The notes: generated by a model from the sequence alone, not told the origin. Shown: positions 15,503 through 23,189, counted from the first letter of the stretch. The stretch: DNA of 28,306 nucleotides from Granulicella sp. (GCA_003133205.1 PKWK01000153.1:368-28673); one strand, 5' to 3'. A program made the numbers and translations.

Positions 15503-16332
15503 TGCGCAAGCCCAAACTCGGACAGAACTTCCTCATCGACGATTCCGCCCGGCACGCCATCGTCGACTCGCTCGGCTCCATCAGCGAGCGCACGATCATC
15601 GAGATCGGCCCCGGCCACGGCGCCATCACGTCGATCCTCGCCGGCCAATGCCGCCGCCTCATCGCAATCGAGGTCGACCGCGCCCTGGCCGCCGAACTGC
15701 GCTTTCGCTTTCGCGACCAGCCGCACGTCGAGATCCTCGAGGCCGACGTCCTGGAAGTAGATCTCGCGGCGCTAATCCCGCCAGGAGAGACCGCCGATGT
15801 GGTCGGCAACCTGCCCTACTACATCACCTCCCAGATCCTGGTGCGCCTCTTCGCCGCCGGCGCGCACGGCGCACTCGGTAGAGCCGTCGTGATGATGCAG
15901 CGCGAGGTCGCCGACCGTCTCGCCGCCGCTCCCGGCGTGCGCGACTACGGTCTGCTCTCGGCCACCGCGCAGATGAACGCCCGCGTCGAGACGCTCTTCA
16001 CCCTCCCGCCGACGGCGTTCTCGCCGCCTCCAGACGTCTACTCGACGGTGCTGAGGCTGGAGTTCGCACCGCGCTTTCGCGAACTCGGAGTCGACGCCGC
16101 ACGCTTTGAAGTATTCCTCAGAGCCTGCTTCGCGCAAAAGCGAAAGACACTCGCCAACAACCTGCGCGCAGCCGGCTACTCCCCAACGGACTTGCACTCA
16201 TGCTGGCCCGCAGACGTCCCGCCCCTCGCGCGCGCCGAGTCGCTGGCCCTCGAACCCATGGCCAGCCTCTACCGCGCGCTCACCCTCGCCTCCGGGCAGG
16301 GACCCGCCCCGCTACCTGGGCGTGCGGTTTGA
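15499..16332 (+). CDS. rsmA: 16S rRNA (adenine1518-N6/adenine1519-N6)-dimethyltransferase
   Basis: A 277-residue protein, close to the family norm. It dimethylates two adjacent adenines in the 3'-terminal helix of 16S rRNA (also known as KsgA) using S-adenosylmethionine. Visible motifs are KPKLGQNFLIDD at the start, the SAM-binding IIEIGPGHGAITSIL (glycines near 37-41), the acidic IAIEVDRAL, the LEADVLEVDL block and the catalytic NLPYYIT (104-110). Then FTLPPTAFSPPPDVYSTVLRL and the Arg/Lys-rich AQKRKTLANNLR segment of the C-terminal domain. Two ATG codons stand in tandem at 15499 and 15502. No Shine-Dalgarno is visible, and the start overlaps a short upstream ORF. Its 3' end overlaps the convergent FecR-domain gene by 21 nt. 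Confidence 0.95.
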   Translation: MMRKPKLGQNFLIDDSARHAIVDSLGSISERTIIEIGPGHGAITSILAGQCRRLIAIEVDRALAAELRFRFRDQPHVEILEADVLEVDLAALIPPGETADVVGNLPYYITSQILVRLFAAGAHGALGRAVVMMQREVADRLAAAPGVRDYGLLSATAQMNARVETLFTLPPTAFSPPPDVYSTVLRLEFAPRFRELGVDAARFEVFLRACFAQKRKTLANNLRAAGYSPTDLHSCWPADVPPLARAESLALEPMASLYRALTLASGQGPAPLPGRAV

Positions 16333-18102
16333 GCCGGACGACGGAGCAGAAGAGGACGGTGGAGGAGACGGAGGAGGCGAACTCGACGGGTGTGACGGCG
16401 CCGGTGCCGAAGCCGGTGGCGGAGAATACGACCGGTGCTCAGGCTGAGCTGCAGGAGGCGCAGAATACGTCGGATGCGCTGGTGCAGGAGCGGGAGCAGG
16501 TGTATAGGTCGGATGCGGGGTTGGTGCGGACGGCGCAGGCGAAGAACGCTGCACCGGCCCATTCTGCGGAACAGGTCTTTGCCCCTGGTTTGAGGGTGGC
16601 TCAGCAGCACGATTACCAGGCCCCTGACGCGAGGGTCCACCAGCCGGGTACGGCTGCCCGCCGTAGGTTGGGTACACCGTCGTCTGACGCTGTGGCTGAC
16701 CCACCGGAGCCGGACGCTGCCCTGCGGGACGTGATCCCGGCGTCGTATAGACAATTGCCGGCCGCGTGCTGGCAAGTCCCATGACAGGCGTTCGAGTCCG
16801 TGAATCAACCGGGAAGTCGCGCCGCAGCGATGCACCCGCGACGCCGTCTGTCGGAATGGCGCGGCCGCCAACCGGTTTGATCGGTGCAACTGACACGCCG
16901 CCGATCATGCGCAGGCCCGAGCGGACAGGCGCAGAGCCCGGCGAACGCTGCACGCCATTCGGGTTGTGAACCGGCAGAACGGGGCGCACCCCGCCACCGC
17001 CGCCGGGATGAGCAACCGGAACGCGAATCGGCCGATAGCCGGATGGAGCATGCCCGATATTGACGAGGAAGCCGCCACCCGCGAAGCCCCAGCCAAAGCC
17101 TCCGCAACTCGCGCCCGGCGCCCAACCCCAACCGAAGCCGCCAAAGTACGACCAGCTGCCACAGCGATAAGGAGTCCAGCCCCACGGATAAGCAGAAGCC
17201 CAGAGATATCCCGTCCCCGGATACGCCACCCATGCGCCGTTCCCGTAGGGATCGAATCCCGAGTCGTCCATCGCCACCTGCGGCTGCCACACCGGCCCTG
17301 TGCCGGGCACGTCGTACCAGCTTCCGTTGGCGTCCAGATCCGACCAGCCATAGCCCTGCGCACCGGCGTAGTCATTGCGGACCGCCGTGCTGTCCGCGGC
17401 TTGAGCGGATGCTGCCTGGTCGAGGTCCTCGTTCCACTGGTCCCAGGAGTCCCCGTCGATCTGCGGCGAGAGGTAGTAGCGGTTCTCATCGGCGGCGTCG
17501 GCGCGAAGGCTCTCGCCCGCACGCACCTCGGTCTGATATCCAGCGCTGGCTGCTTCAGTGTTGGGTGCGCTCTGCCGCTCGACCTGCGCGGTGCCGTCCA
17601 ACACAGCGAAGATGGCCGGCGGCTCATCGAAGTTCACGCGGACCGTGGTGTTCTCCGCCGGCGAGAGGATGTCGCCACCGGCGTCGAGCGTGTAGCGATA
17701 CTGCGGCGTAGCACGTAGCTCGAGGTACGCCAACCCGTGCAGCAAACTGAGGCCGGTCGTGAAGACGCCGTTGGGGTCAACCGTAAGGATGTCGAGCGAC
17801 AACGCGCTGTTCGGCGTCAGACGGACCACGCTGCCGTCCTCGAACTCGACTTCGGCCTGGCCGTCACTGCCAGTGGCCAGTTGAACGCCGGCCAGTAGAG
17901 GCAGGTTGAGCTGCGCGGGCACGCTTGCGGTGTTGTCGGCCTGGTTGACCATGACCGTACCCTGCATGTAAGTCAGTCGGGCGGCGCGCATCGTGGAAGA
18001 CGAGTCGTCGGCACGGGCCGATGCTCCGAGGCTGAAAATCGAGAGGTAGAAAGCAAGCGCGAAGGAAACACCAGTTCGATGCATGGATATACGGTCTGCC
18101 AT
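16312..18102 (-). CDS. Secreted FecR-domain protein with a proline-rich tail (DUF6600-like)
   Basis: A 596-residue protein with a signal peptide ending SLGASARA. A FecR-like domain follows (about residues 35-190: ARLTYMQGTVMVNQ, then VEFEDGSVVRLTPNSALSLD). Next comes an aromatic, glycine-rich block (WYDVPGTGPVWQPQVA, DPYGNGAWVAYPGTGYLWAS, WGWTPYRCGSWSYFGG) of the type called DUF6600. The last 200 residues are low-complexity Pro/Ser/Gly/Gln. There is no transmembrane FecR anti-sigma layout and no neighbouring sigma factor or FecA, so a structural envelope role is more likely than signalling; this is inference. ATG 18102 is chosen because GGAGG lies 7 nt upstream; the frame extends to 18144 without a better site. 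The gene converges on rsmA. Confidence 0.85.
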   Translation of the reverse strand: MADRISMHRTGVSFALAFYLSIFSLGASARADDSSSTMRAARLTYMQGTVMVNQADNTASVPAQLNLPLLAGVQLATGSDGQAEVEFEDGSVVRLTPNSALSLDILTVDPNGVFTTGLSLLHGLAYLELRATPQYRYTLDAGGDILSPAENTTVRVNFDEPPAIFAVLDGTAQVERQSAPNTEAASAGYQTEVRAGESLRADAADENRYYLSPQIDGDSWDQWNEDLDQAASAQAADSTAVRNDYAGAQGYGWSDLDANGSWYDVPGTGPVWQPQVAMDDSGFDPYGNGAWVAYPGTGYLWASAYPWGWTPYRCGSWSYFGGFGWGWAPGASCGGFGWGFAGGGFLVNIGHAPSGYRPIRVPVAHPGGGGGVRPVLPVHNPNGVQRSPGSAPVRSGLRMIGGVSVAPIKPVGGRAIPTDGVAGASLRRDFPVDSRTRTPVMGLASTRPAIVYTTPGSRPAGQRPAPVGQPQRQTTVYPTYGGQPYPAGGPSRQGPGNRAAEPPSNQGQRPVPQNGPVQRSSPAPSAPTPHPTYTPAPAPAPAHPTYSAPPAAQPEHRSYSPPPASAPAPSHPSSSPPPSPPPSSSAPSSGSNRTPR

Positions 18103-18215
18103 CTCAAGGCCTCCGTCAACCGAATAAGTTTCAAGCCTAAGCAATGGTTAGACGTAGCCAATGCTCCTGCGGTTCTTTCAAACACGAGAAGCAGGCTCGA
18201 GTTGCCCTACCCTTG

Positions 18216-18944
18216 CTAGGGGCCGTTTTGTGGCACTTCAGCCGGAATGAGAGCGAGCAGCTTACTCGCCCGCATCCGAACACGCTCCATGACTTCAGCA
18301 TCCGTCGCGATTGATCGCAGGGACGCTGCGATGGTTCCCAGTTCGAGGGCGTGGCCTTCGGATACCTCCTGCGCCAGAAAGGTGATAGCGGCGTCCAGGC
18401 CCAGACGGTCGAAGCGGTGCAGGTGGTCCAACTCGCGGCCCTGGTCCATGGTCTCGGCGATGCCCTGGACGATCTCGGTGAGCGCCTGAACGTCCTTGTT
18501 CTCGGTGTAGTTGTAGGTGCAGGAGCCGGTGCCGTCGGCGGCGACGTAGCTCAAGGTCTTGGTCCCGGTATCGGCGATGTTCTTCGCCTTCGAGGCACAG
18601 GTGATGTTGAAGCGGTTGAGCTTCTGGCCAAGTGCGAAGATACGCGTCGCGGTCGCCGGAGAGATACCGACCGTGCTCCTGAATGCGTGAGACGATAGCG
18701 ACACTGAAGAGCCTTGGCCGCTCACCTGCGGCACCTCTTCTCCTTCGTAAACGATCGCCCCGTCATCCTGAATGGCAAGCCGGAATTTGGGAACCGGAAG
18801 CCCTTTCCGTTCGAACGCGAAGGTAACCTGGGGCCGAGTCGTGGAAACGGGCAGGCTGGCCGGCGTGGCTGTCGGTCGAGCATCCTGTGCTCTTCCAGAC
18901 ATCCATGGTGCCGCGAATATAAGGAGTGCGGTCGTCACGGCCAT
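18216..18944 (-). CDS. Exported protein of unknown function
   Basis: A 242-residue protein, no family recognised. It starts with a short signal peptide (MAVTTALLIFAAPWMSGRAQ). The mature part has TFAFERKGLPVPKFRLAIQD and DGAIVYEGEEVP, then a region with two cysteines (NITCASKAKN and GSCTYNYTENKD), and a helical C-terminus rich in Ala, Leu and Arg. The FRLAIQDDGAIVYEG pattern looks like a small beta-domain that measures against a reference curve in other families, but I would not name it. ATG 18944 is chosen for the signal peptide; the frame is open further upstream only through ruvC. It lies 11 nt after the ruvC stop, so the two are probably cotranscribed. Confidence 0.7.
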   Translation of the reverse strand: MAVTTALLIFAAPWMSGRAQDARPTATPASLPVSTTRPQVTFAFERKGLPVPKFRLAIQDDGAIVYEGEEVPQVSGQGSSVSLSSHAFRSTVGISPATATRIFALGQKLNRFNITCASKAKNIADTGTKTLSYVAADGTGSCTYNYTENKDVQALTEIVQGIAETMDQGRELDHLHRFDRLGLDAAITFLAQEVSEGHALELGTIAASLRSIATDAEVMERVRMRASKLLALIPAEVPQNGP

Positions 18945-18955
18945 TCGCGCGCGCC

Positions 18956-19465
18956 TCAACGGTTCGCTCCTTGCAGCAGAAGCGTCTGCGCGGTGTGGAT
19001 GTGGCAGATCGCAATGGCGAGCGCGTCGGCGGCGTCGGGCGACTCGGGCGCGCAGTCGAGAGCGAGCAGGCGGGTCACCATGAACTGCACCTGCTCTTTC
19101 GCGGCGAGGCCGTAGCCGGTGACGGACGACTTGATGGTGAGCGGCGCGTACTCCGCGACTGGAAGGTTGCACGTGGCGGCGGCCAGCATCGCAACCCCGC
19201 GCACCTGGCCCAGCTTCAGCGCGGACTTCGCATTCGCAGAGAAGAAGACCTCCTCGATGGCAACGCAGTCCGGCTCATGCAGCGTCATCAGCGCGGTCAG
19301 TTCAGCGTAGACCTGCGCGAGCCGCAGCGGTGTCTTCTCTTTCTTGTTGAGGCGGATGGTACCGGCAGCGCGGTGGATGAGCCGCGGCGTGCGCGCAGCA
19401 TGGTCCATCTCGACCACGCCGTAGCCGGTGAACTCCGTACCGCAGTCGATACCGAAGACTCGCAT
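18956..19465 (-). CDS. ruvC: Crossover junction endodeoxyribonuclease RuvC
   Basis: A 169-residue nuclease of normal length that resolves Holliday junctions in homologous recombination together with RuvA and RuvB. The RNase H-like fold shows MRVFGIDCGTEFTGYGV (catalytic Asp7), CVAIEEVFFSANAKSALKLG (catalytic Glu71) and the C-terminal pair in SPDAADALAIAICH (Asp144, Asp147). All four acidic residues needed for metal binding are present. ruvA and ruvB are not in this window. It is followed on the same strand by an exported protein gene 11 nt away, probably in one transcript; the upstream small membrane protein gene ends 47 nt before it. Confidence 0.95.
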   Translation of the reverse strand: MRVFGIDCGTEFTGYGVVEMDHAARTPRLIHRAAGTIRLNKKEKTPLRLAQVYAELTALMTLHEPDCVAIEEVFFSANAKSALKLGQVRGVAMLAAATCNLPVAEYAPLTIKSSVTGYGLAAKEQVQFMVTRLLALDCAPESPDAADALAIAICHIHTAQTLLLQGANR

Positions 19466-19512
19466 GGGGGAAGTTTACTCGCAATCTAAGGGTTGTTTGA
19501 TGCGTCTTTATC

Positions 19513-19851
19513 CTAGCGAACAAGGACCGCTACGAGCAGCAATAGTATGCCATCCGCCGCGATAAGAATCCCTAAAGATGCAAAGACTCGGCGCACCGCT
19601 CTCTGCGAATCGATGCCAGCAGACAATACGACGGCAGTCACCAGTTGGAGACCCCAGCCCACGACGGCCCAGATATCAGCGACCCTCCCCAGATGCTGAA
19701 TGGCAATCCGATCGAGATCGTTGAGGTGGGGATTGGAAAGAGCCTCCTCGGCGGTGGCTGCATCCCCTACGGCCTTCATCAAACAGACAATCGAGGCTAT
19801 CCACAGTAGGGTCGCGGCGATCCGCCACAGCGCCAGCGGCCTTAACTTCAA
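19513..19851 (-). CDS. Small membrane protein of unknown function
   Basis: A 112-residue protein with three predicted membrane segments (about residues 7-27, 58-80 and 90-111) and a polar stretch [20 protein letters not shown] between the first two. No family recognised. The start is a TTG at 19851 that overlaps the thiG stop (TTGA), which implies translational coupling to thiG. If TTG is not used, no other good start exists without cutting the first membrane helix. Its position between thiG and ruvC says little about function. Confidence 0.6.
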   Translation of the reverse strand: MKLRPLALWRIAATLLWIASIVCLMKAVGDAATAEEALSNPHLNDLDRIAIQHLGRVADIWAVVGWGLQLVTAVVLSAGIDSQRAVRRVFASLGILIAADGILLLLVAVLVR

Positions 19852-20618
19852 AGTGAGATGCCTTCGAGCGGCGAACTGGCAGTTGCGTAGAGCCGTCGCG
19901 GCATACGGCCCGCGAGGTACGCCTGGCGACCGGCAAGCACGCCGTGCTGCATGGCCTCGGCCATCAAGACCGGGTCGCTCGCCTCGGCGATCGCGGTGTT
20001 CATCAACACTCCGTCGAAGCCAAGTTCCATGGCGAGGGTTGCGTCGGAAGCTGTGCCTACGCCCGCGTCGACGATCAGCGGAACCTCGGTGATGAGCTCG
20101 CGGAGAATGCGCAGGGTGGCCATGTTGCGGAGGCCAAGGCCGCTGCCGATCGGCGCACCCAACGGCATTACCGCCGCCGCTCCCGCATCGATCAGTCGCT
20201 TGGCGTAGACGATGTCGTCGGACGTGTACGGCAGTACGGTGAAGCCCTCTTTGACGAGAACACGGGTAGCTTCAAGCGTCGCGTGAATGTCGGGATAGAG
20301 GGTGGCTTTGTCGCCGATGACCTCGATCTTCACCCAGTCCGAAAGCCCGACTTCGCGCCCCAACCGCGCCGTCCGGATCGCCTCGTCTGCGGTGAAACAG
20401 CCTGCCGTGTTGGGCAGGAGCCAGTAGCGCTGCGGATCGAGGAAGTCGAGCAGCGACTCGCGCGAGCGGTCGAGGTTCACGCGGCGCACGGCAACGGTCA
20501 CCATCTCCGCCCCGGAAGCCTCGATGGCAGCCTGCGTCTGCGGCCCGTCCTTGTACTTCCCTGTTCCAACAATGAGACGTGACTGAAAGGCGCGGCCAGC
20601 GATGACGAGAGGTTCCAT
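19848..20618 (-). CDS. thiG: Thiazole synthase
   Basis: A 256-residue TIM-barrel enzyme of normal family length. ThiG builds the thiazole phosphate moiety of thiamine from 1-deoxyxylulose 5-phosphate, dehydroglycine and ThiS-thiocarboxylate. The Schiff-base lysine is Lys97 in [16 protein letters not shown]. Other conserved blocks are [63 protein letters not shown] and [12 protein letters not shown]. thiS and other thi genes are not adjacent in this window. There is no ribosome binding site before ATG 20618; a heptamer-repeat array lies there instead, and a strong terminator hairpin stands 54 nt upstream. I see no TPP riboswitch. The downstream small membrane protein gene overlaps it. Confidence 0.95.
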   Translation of the reverse strand: MEPLVIAGRAFQSRLIVGTGKYKDGPQTQAAIEASGAEMVTVAVRRVNLDRSRESLLDFLDPQRYWLLPNTAGCFTADEAIRTARLGREVGLSDWVKIEVIGDKATLYPDIHATLEATRVLVKEGFTVLPYTSDDIVYAKRLIDAGAAAVMPLGAPIGSGLGLRNMATLRILRELITEVPLIVDAGVGTASDATLAMELGFDGVLMNTAIAEASDPVLMAEAMQHGVLAGRQAYLAGRMPRRLYATASSPLEGISL

Positions 20619-20623
20619 AACGG

Positions 20624-20655
20624 CAGTTTACAGTTGCGAGTTCTCAGTTGTCAGG
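20624..20655. repeat. Degenerate 7-bp tandem repeat, about four and a half units, 5' of thiG
   Basis: Heptamers CAGTTTA, CAGTTGC, GAGTTCT and CAGTTGT follow each other from 20624, then a partial unit. On the thiG strand they read AACTGxx. They occupy the place where a thiG ribosome binding site would be expected. Confidence 0.72.
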
Positions 20656-20671
20656 AAAGGCAATTGCAAAA

Positions 20672-20707
20672 CACAAAGCCCGCACCTTTGGAGGCGCGGG
20701 CTTTGTG
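20672..20707 (-). terminator. Strong intrinsic terminator (or attenuator) upstream of thiG
   Basis: A perfect 12-bp stem, CACAAAGCCCGC with GCGGGCTTTGTG, around a 12-nt loop. On the minus strand it is followed by four T residues. It ends the short transcription unit beginning near 20885 and stands between that promoter and thiG. Confidence 0.8.
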
Positions 20708-20799
20708 GCGGTGAACTGTTGAGATTGACCTGAGGCGTCCATGCTCGGACGGGCCTCGGCGCGGAACTTCGTAAAACGCCAGGACTAGAGCTGGACGCT

Positions 20800-20853
20800 C
20801 TAAGCCTCAGTCACCTCACGTACCGTTTTGCAACTATTACTGTCAATTTTCAT
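20800..20853 (-). CDS. Very short ORF with its own signals upstream of thiG (17 aa, unknown)
   Basis: An ORF reading MKIDSNSCKTVREVTEA followed by TAG. An AGGAGG lies 12 nt before the ATG. An in-frame ATG at 20865 would extend it to 21 residues but directly abuts the AGGAGG, so the shorter form is preferred. A promoter-like pair lies at 20889-20916, a 6-bp stem-loop (TAGAGC/GCTCTA, 20786-20802) overlaps the stop codon, a second stem-loop lies at 20732-20757, and a strong terminator follows at 20672-20707. I recognise no known leader peptide; there is no run of regulatory codons and no ThiS-like GG end. It may be a small protein, a modified-peptide precursor, an sRNA with an incidental ORF, or an attenuator leader of thiG. 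Confidence 0.45.
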   Translation of the reverse strand: MKIDSNSCKTVREVTEA

Positions 20854-20888
20854 AGGCTGGACCATCCTCCTTTCCCGTGTATTTCGAA

Positions 20889-20916
20889 TGTATAGCCGAG
20901 GCCGCAAGAAAATCAA
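20889..20916 (-). promoter_or_regulatory. Candidate sigma-70 promoter for the short ORF unit
   Basis: On the minus strand TTGATT (20911-20916), a 16-nt spacer and TATACA (20889-20894). Transcription would begin a few bases before the AGGAGG of the 17-codon ORF. Confidence 0.55.
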
Positions 20917-20989
20917 GCGCGCCGAAGACACGCTCAGATTTTTCAGCATCTTATGGGACGGTGTCGCTCAACACCCGGAGGATGGATGA

Positions 20990-21208
20990 ATGAAAACGGT
21001 AACGATTGTCGGACTGCTTCTGATTGTGCTCGGCGTGATCGGATTTGTCGTGGGTGGTGTGAGTTTTACGCATGAGAAGCAGGACGCGAAGATCGGACCG
21101 GTTGAGATCAACCACGAGTCAACGCAGACGGTGCCGATTCCGCCAATCCTGAGCACAATTTCATTGCTGGGTGGGATTGGCCTTGTGGTGGTTGGCGCCA
21201 GAAGCTAG
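20990..21208 (+). CDS. Small membrane protein, DUF3185-like
   Basis: A 72-residue protein with two membrane helices (about residues 4-25 and 53-70) joined by a polar loop containing FTHEKQDAKIGPVEIN and ending TVPIPPILSTISLLGG. The layout, helix then a KIGP-type strand then IPPIL then helix, matches the DUF3185 family of small inner-membrane proteins of unknown function. GGAGG lies 8 nt upstream of ATG 20990, a good ribosome binding site. It is convergent with the metal-sensor gene, whose stop is 1 nt beyond its own. Promoter not identified. Confidence 0.72.
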   Translation: MKTVTIVGLLLIVLGVIGFVVGGVSFTHEKQDAKIGPVEINHESTQTVPIPPILSTISLLGGIGLVVVGARS

Positions 21209-21209
21209 C

Positions 21210-21485
21210 TCACTTCAAATAGGCCCGGACAAGGTCGATCAGTTCTTCGCCCAGGTCGGGCGTGAGCGGAGCATGGCCGTCCTGGAGCAGGTGCAGGCGG
21301 ATGTGATCCTCAAGGACCTCGGCCATCAGGCTGTTGATGCCTCCGCGCACGGCGGCAAGCAGCATCAGGACCTGGGCGCAGTCGTGATCGTCGCTCGAGA
21401 GAGTGCGCTCGACGGACTCAATCTGGCCGTGAATCCTCTTGATACGGTTCCGAAGCTTAGCGCGGTCGCGTTCGGTATGAGGCAT
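21210..21485 (-). CDS. Metal- or formaldehyde-sensing repressor, CsoR/RcnR/FrmR family
   Basis: A 91-residue all-helical repressor of the DUF156 family. It begins MPHTERDRAKLRNRIKRIHG and contains HDCAQVLMLLAAVRGGINSL and AEVLEDHIRLHL. His3, Cys36, His61 and His65 correspond by position to the nickel/cobalt ligands of RcnR (His3, Cys35, His60, His64). FrmR, the formaldehyde sensor, shares the N-terminal Pro2 and the cysteine. The copper-sensor CsoR pattern (Cys-His-Cys) is not met because the second cysteine is absent. Nickel, cobalt or formaldehyde are therefore better guesses than copper. A CsoR-family-type operator lies 29 nt upstream of the start, between this gene and the divergent porin, suggesting autoregulation and possibly porin control. 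Confidence 0.85.
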   Translation of the reverse strand: MPHTERDRAKLRNRIKRIHGQIESVERTLSSDDHDCAQVLMLLAAVRGGINSLMAEVLEDHIRLHLLQDGHAPLTPDLGEELIDLVRAYLK

Positions 21486-21513
21486 TTTCCTCTCCTGCTT
21501 TAACGTTCCCTTT

Positions 21514-21530
21514 ATACCCTATGGGGGTAT
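21514..21530. promoter_or_regulatory. Probable CsoR/RcnR-family operator
   Basis: The inverted repeat ATACCCTATGGGGGTAT has A/T flanks and a G tract of the kind bound by this repressor family (TACC...GGTA). It sits in the 117-bp space between the sensor gene and the ORF of the divergent porin, where it could block promoters in both directions. Confidence 0.72.
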
Positions 21531-21650
21531 AGTAATTCAAGACAAAGCGTATGGCATCACGGGCCGTCGCAGAAAAGCCAAACCAGGGACGGCATTTACG
21601 CAATGAGAGTTTGCACTCCATTCACACGGCGCGGTCAGAATGGCAGTTCG

Positions 21651-23135
21651 ATGCATCTTTTCCCCTCGCCTCAAAAGACACTGGCAGCGCTCCTGATGCC
21701 GGTGCTGACGGTGCTATTGTCCTTAGCCCTGGTCCGCGAAGCAGCAGCGCAGTCGATCGATCCCCTCCTCGCGGATGCTCCAAGGCCCACACCCGTCCGG
21801 CCCCCGGCGCCAGTCCCAACCGAGGAGCCAGCGGCTGCGACGATGTTTCCCCACCCCGACGGGACGCGGTACTTCATCTCCGGGCAGGCCAATATCATCT
21901 TTCAGGCGCATGGGCCGTTCCACTCGCCGTATGAAGGGCTGAACAGCCTGCTCTCGCGCGGGGAGTACAAGACGTCGCTGGTGGGCACGCTGTTTCTCGG
22001 CGCGGAGTTGGTACGCAACCCGGCGCGCCACCTGGAGGCGATCTACGACGAAGAGTCGGCCGGCGGCCGCGGAATCAGCGAGGCGCTCGGGCTCGCCGGG
22101 TTTACGAATCTCGACGTTGTCCGCAACCCAACCCTGGGGCCGGTGCCCTATCTGGCGCGCGTGGAGTTGCACCAGACGATCGGCCTCTCCACCAAGATGG
22201 TGGAAGCGGAGCGCGGGCCGTTCTCGCTGGCGACAGACGCGCCCGAGCGACGGCTGGAATTTCGCGTGGGCAAGATGGGGCTGCCCGACACCTTCGATCT
22301 CAACAGCGTCGGCACCGACAGCCACTTGCAGTTTCTGAATTGGACGACCGACAACAATGGCGCGTGGGACTACGCGGCAGACACTCGCGGTTACACCGTT
22401 GGCGCGATTGCCGAGTATGACGACAAGGCCTGGTCGGCGAGGTATGGGCTGGCGCTGATGCCGACCGTGGCGAATGGAATCGATCTCGATTGGAATCTGG
22501 GACGGGCGAGCGGTCAGAACGTTGAGGTCGAGTGGCGGTATGGGCTGCTTGGAAGCTTGATCTCGCCTGATCGGAAGGGTATCGTGCGGGCGTTGGGGTA
22601 TGTGAACCACGCGCACATGGGGCTCTATCGCGAAGCGGTGAAGGCGTACCTGGAGGGTAAGGATGCGACGCCGGACATTACAAAGCACGAGACTTTTGGC
22701 GCCGTGAAGTACGGCTTCGGCCTGAACGCCGAGCAGGAACTGACCGATAACCTGCGCGTCTTCGGACGCTTCGGGTGGAACGAGGGCCAGCATGAATCAT
22801 TCGCGTATACCGAGGTCGATCAGACGGTCTCATTCGGCGGCGACTATGCGGGCAGGCGTTGGGGGCGGGCAAACGACAAGGTCGGCCTGGCGTACGTCTC
22901 GAATGCGATCAAGCGCGACCATCAGGAGTATCTGAAGCTCGGCGGGTTGGGCTTCATCCTCGGCGACGGGCACCTGAACTACGCGCGCGAGGACATTGTA
23001 GAGAGCTACTACAACGTGCACACGTGGCGCGGGGTCTATTACGCGCTAGACGCCCAGTACATTACGCATCCCGGCTACAACCAGGACCGCGGGCCGGTAC
23101 TGGTGGAGTCGGTGCGCATGCACGTGGACTTTTAG
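21651..23135 (+). CDS. OprB-like outer-membrane porin
   Basis: A 494-residue protein with a signal peptide (MHLFPSPQKTLAALLMPVLT, ending REAAAQS) and a proline-rich linker. A beta-barrel follows with alternating aromatic and glycine-rich strands, for example YFISGQANIIFQAHGPFHSP, RRLEFRVGKMGLPDTFDL, NNGAWDYAADTRGYTVGAI and VFGRFGWNEGQHESFAYTEV, and a terminal phenylalanine (MHVDF) typical of outer-membrane proteins. The pattern fits the OprB carbohydrate-selective porin family. The frame is also open to an ATG at 21603, giving 510 residues; 21651 is chosen because it starts the signal peptide directly, though neither has a strong ribosome binding site. It is divergent from an RcnR/FrmR-type repressor gene, so metal- or aldehyde-responsive expression is possible. 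The solute is unknown. Confidence 0.8.
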   Translation: MHLFPSPQKTLAALLMPVLTVLLSLALVREAAAQSIDPLLADAPRPTPVRPPAPVPTEEPAAATMFPHPDGTRYFISGQANIIFQAHGPFHSPYEGLNSLLSRGEYKTSLVGTLFLGAELVRNPARHLEAIYDEESAGGRGISEALGLAGFTNLDVVRNPTLGPVPYLARVELHQTIGLSTKMVEAERGPFSLATDAPERRLEFRVGKMGLPDTFDLNSVGTDSHLQFLNWTTDNNGAWDYAADTRGYTVGAIAEYDDKAWSARYGLALMPTVANGIDLDWNLGRASGQNVEVEWRYGLLGSLISPDRKGIVRALGYVNHAHMGLYREAVKAYLEGKDATPDITKHETFGAVKYGFGLNAEQELTDNLRVFGRFGWNEGQHESFAYTEVDQTVSFGGDYAGRRWGRANDKVGLAYVSNAIKRDHQEYLKLGGLGFILGDGHLNYAREDIVESYYNVHTWRGVYYALDAQYITHPGYNQDRGPVLVESVRMHVDF

Positions 23136-23161
23136 GTTCGAGGTGCAAGGTTCGACGGACA
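23134..23161. repeat. Degenerate 7-bp tandem repeat, four units, at the porin stop codon
   Basis: AGGTTCG, AGGTGCA, AGGTTCG and a weaker fourth unit follow directly, the first overlapping the porin TAG. On the other strand the units read xxxACCT, like those at 14871-14891. Confidence 0.65.
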
Positions 23162-23189
23162 AAGCGGCGGTGAAACGTATACTTCAGGC

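Noticed and set aside
13500..16500. Replication origin at the apparent change in base skew
   Set aside because: No dnaA, no DnaA-box cluster and no clear AT-rich unwinding region were seen, and the change coincides with a switch in gene direction and type.
20619..20900. TPP riboswitch upstream of thiG
   Set aside because: The conserved CUGAGA and the GGAUAAUGCCAGCG-type core are not present; the region instead has a short ORF and a terminator.
21571..21650. The earlier porin start at 21603
   Set aside because: It would place 16 polar residues before the signal peptide and has no better ribosome binding site; it remains possible.
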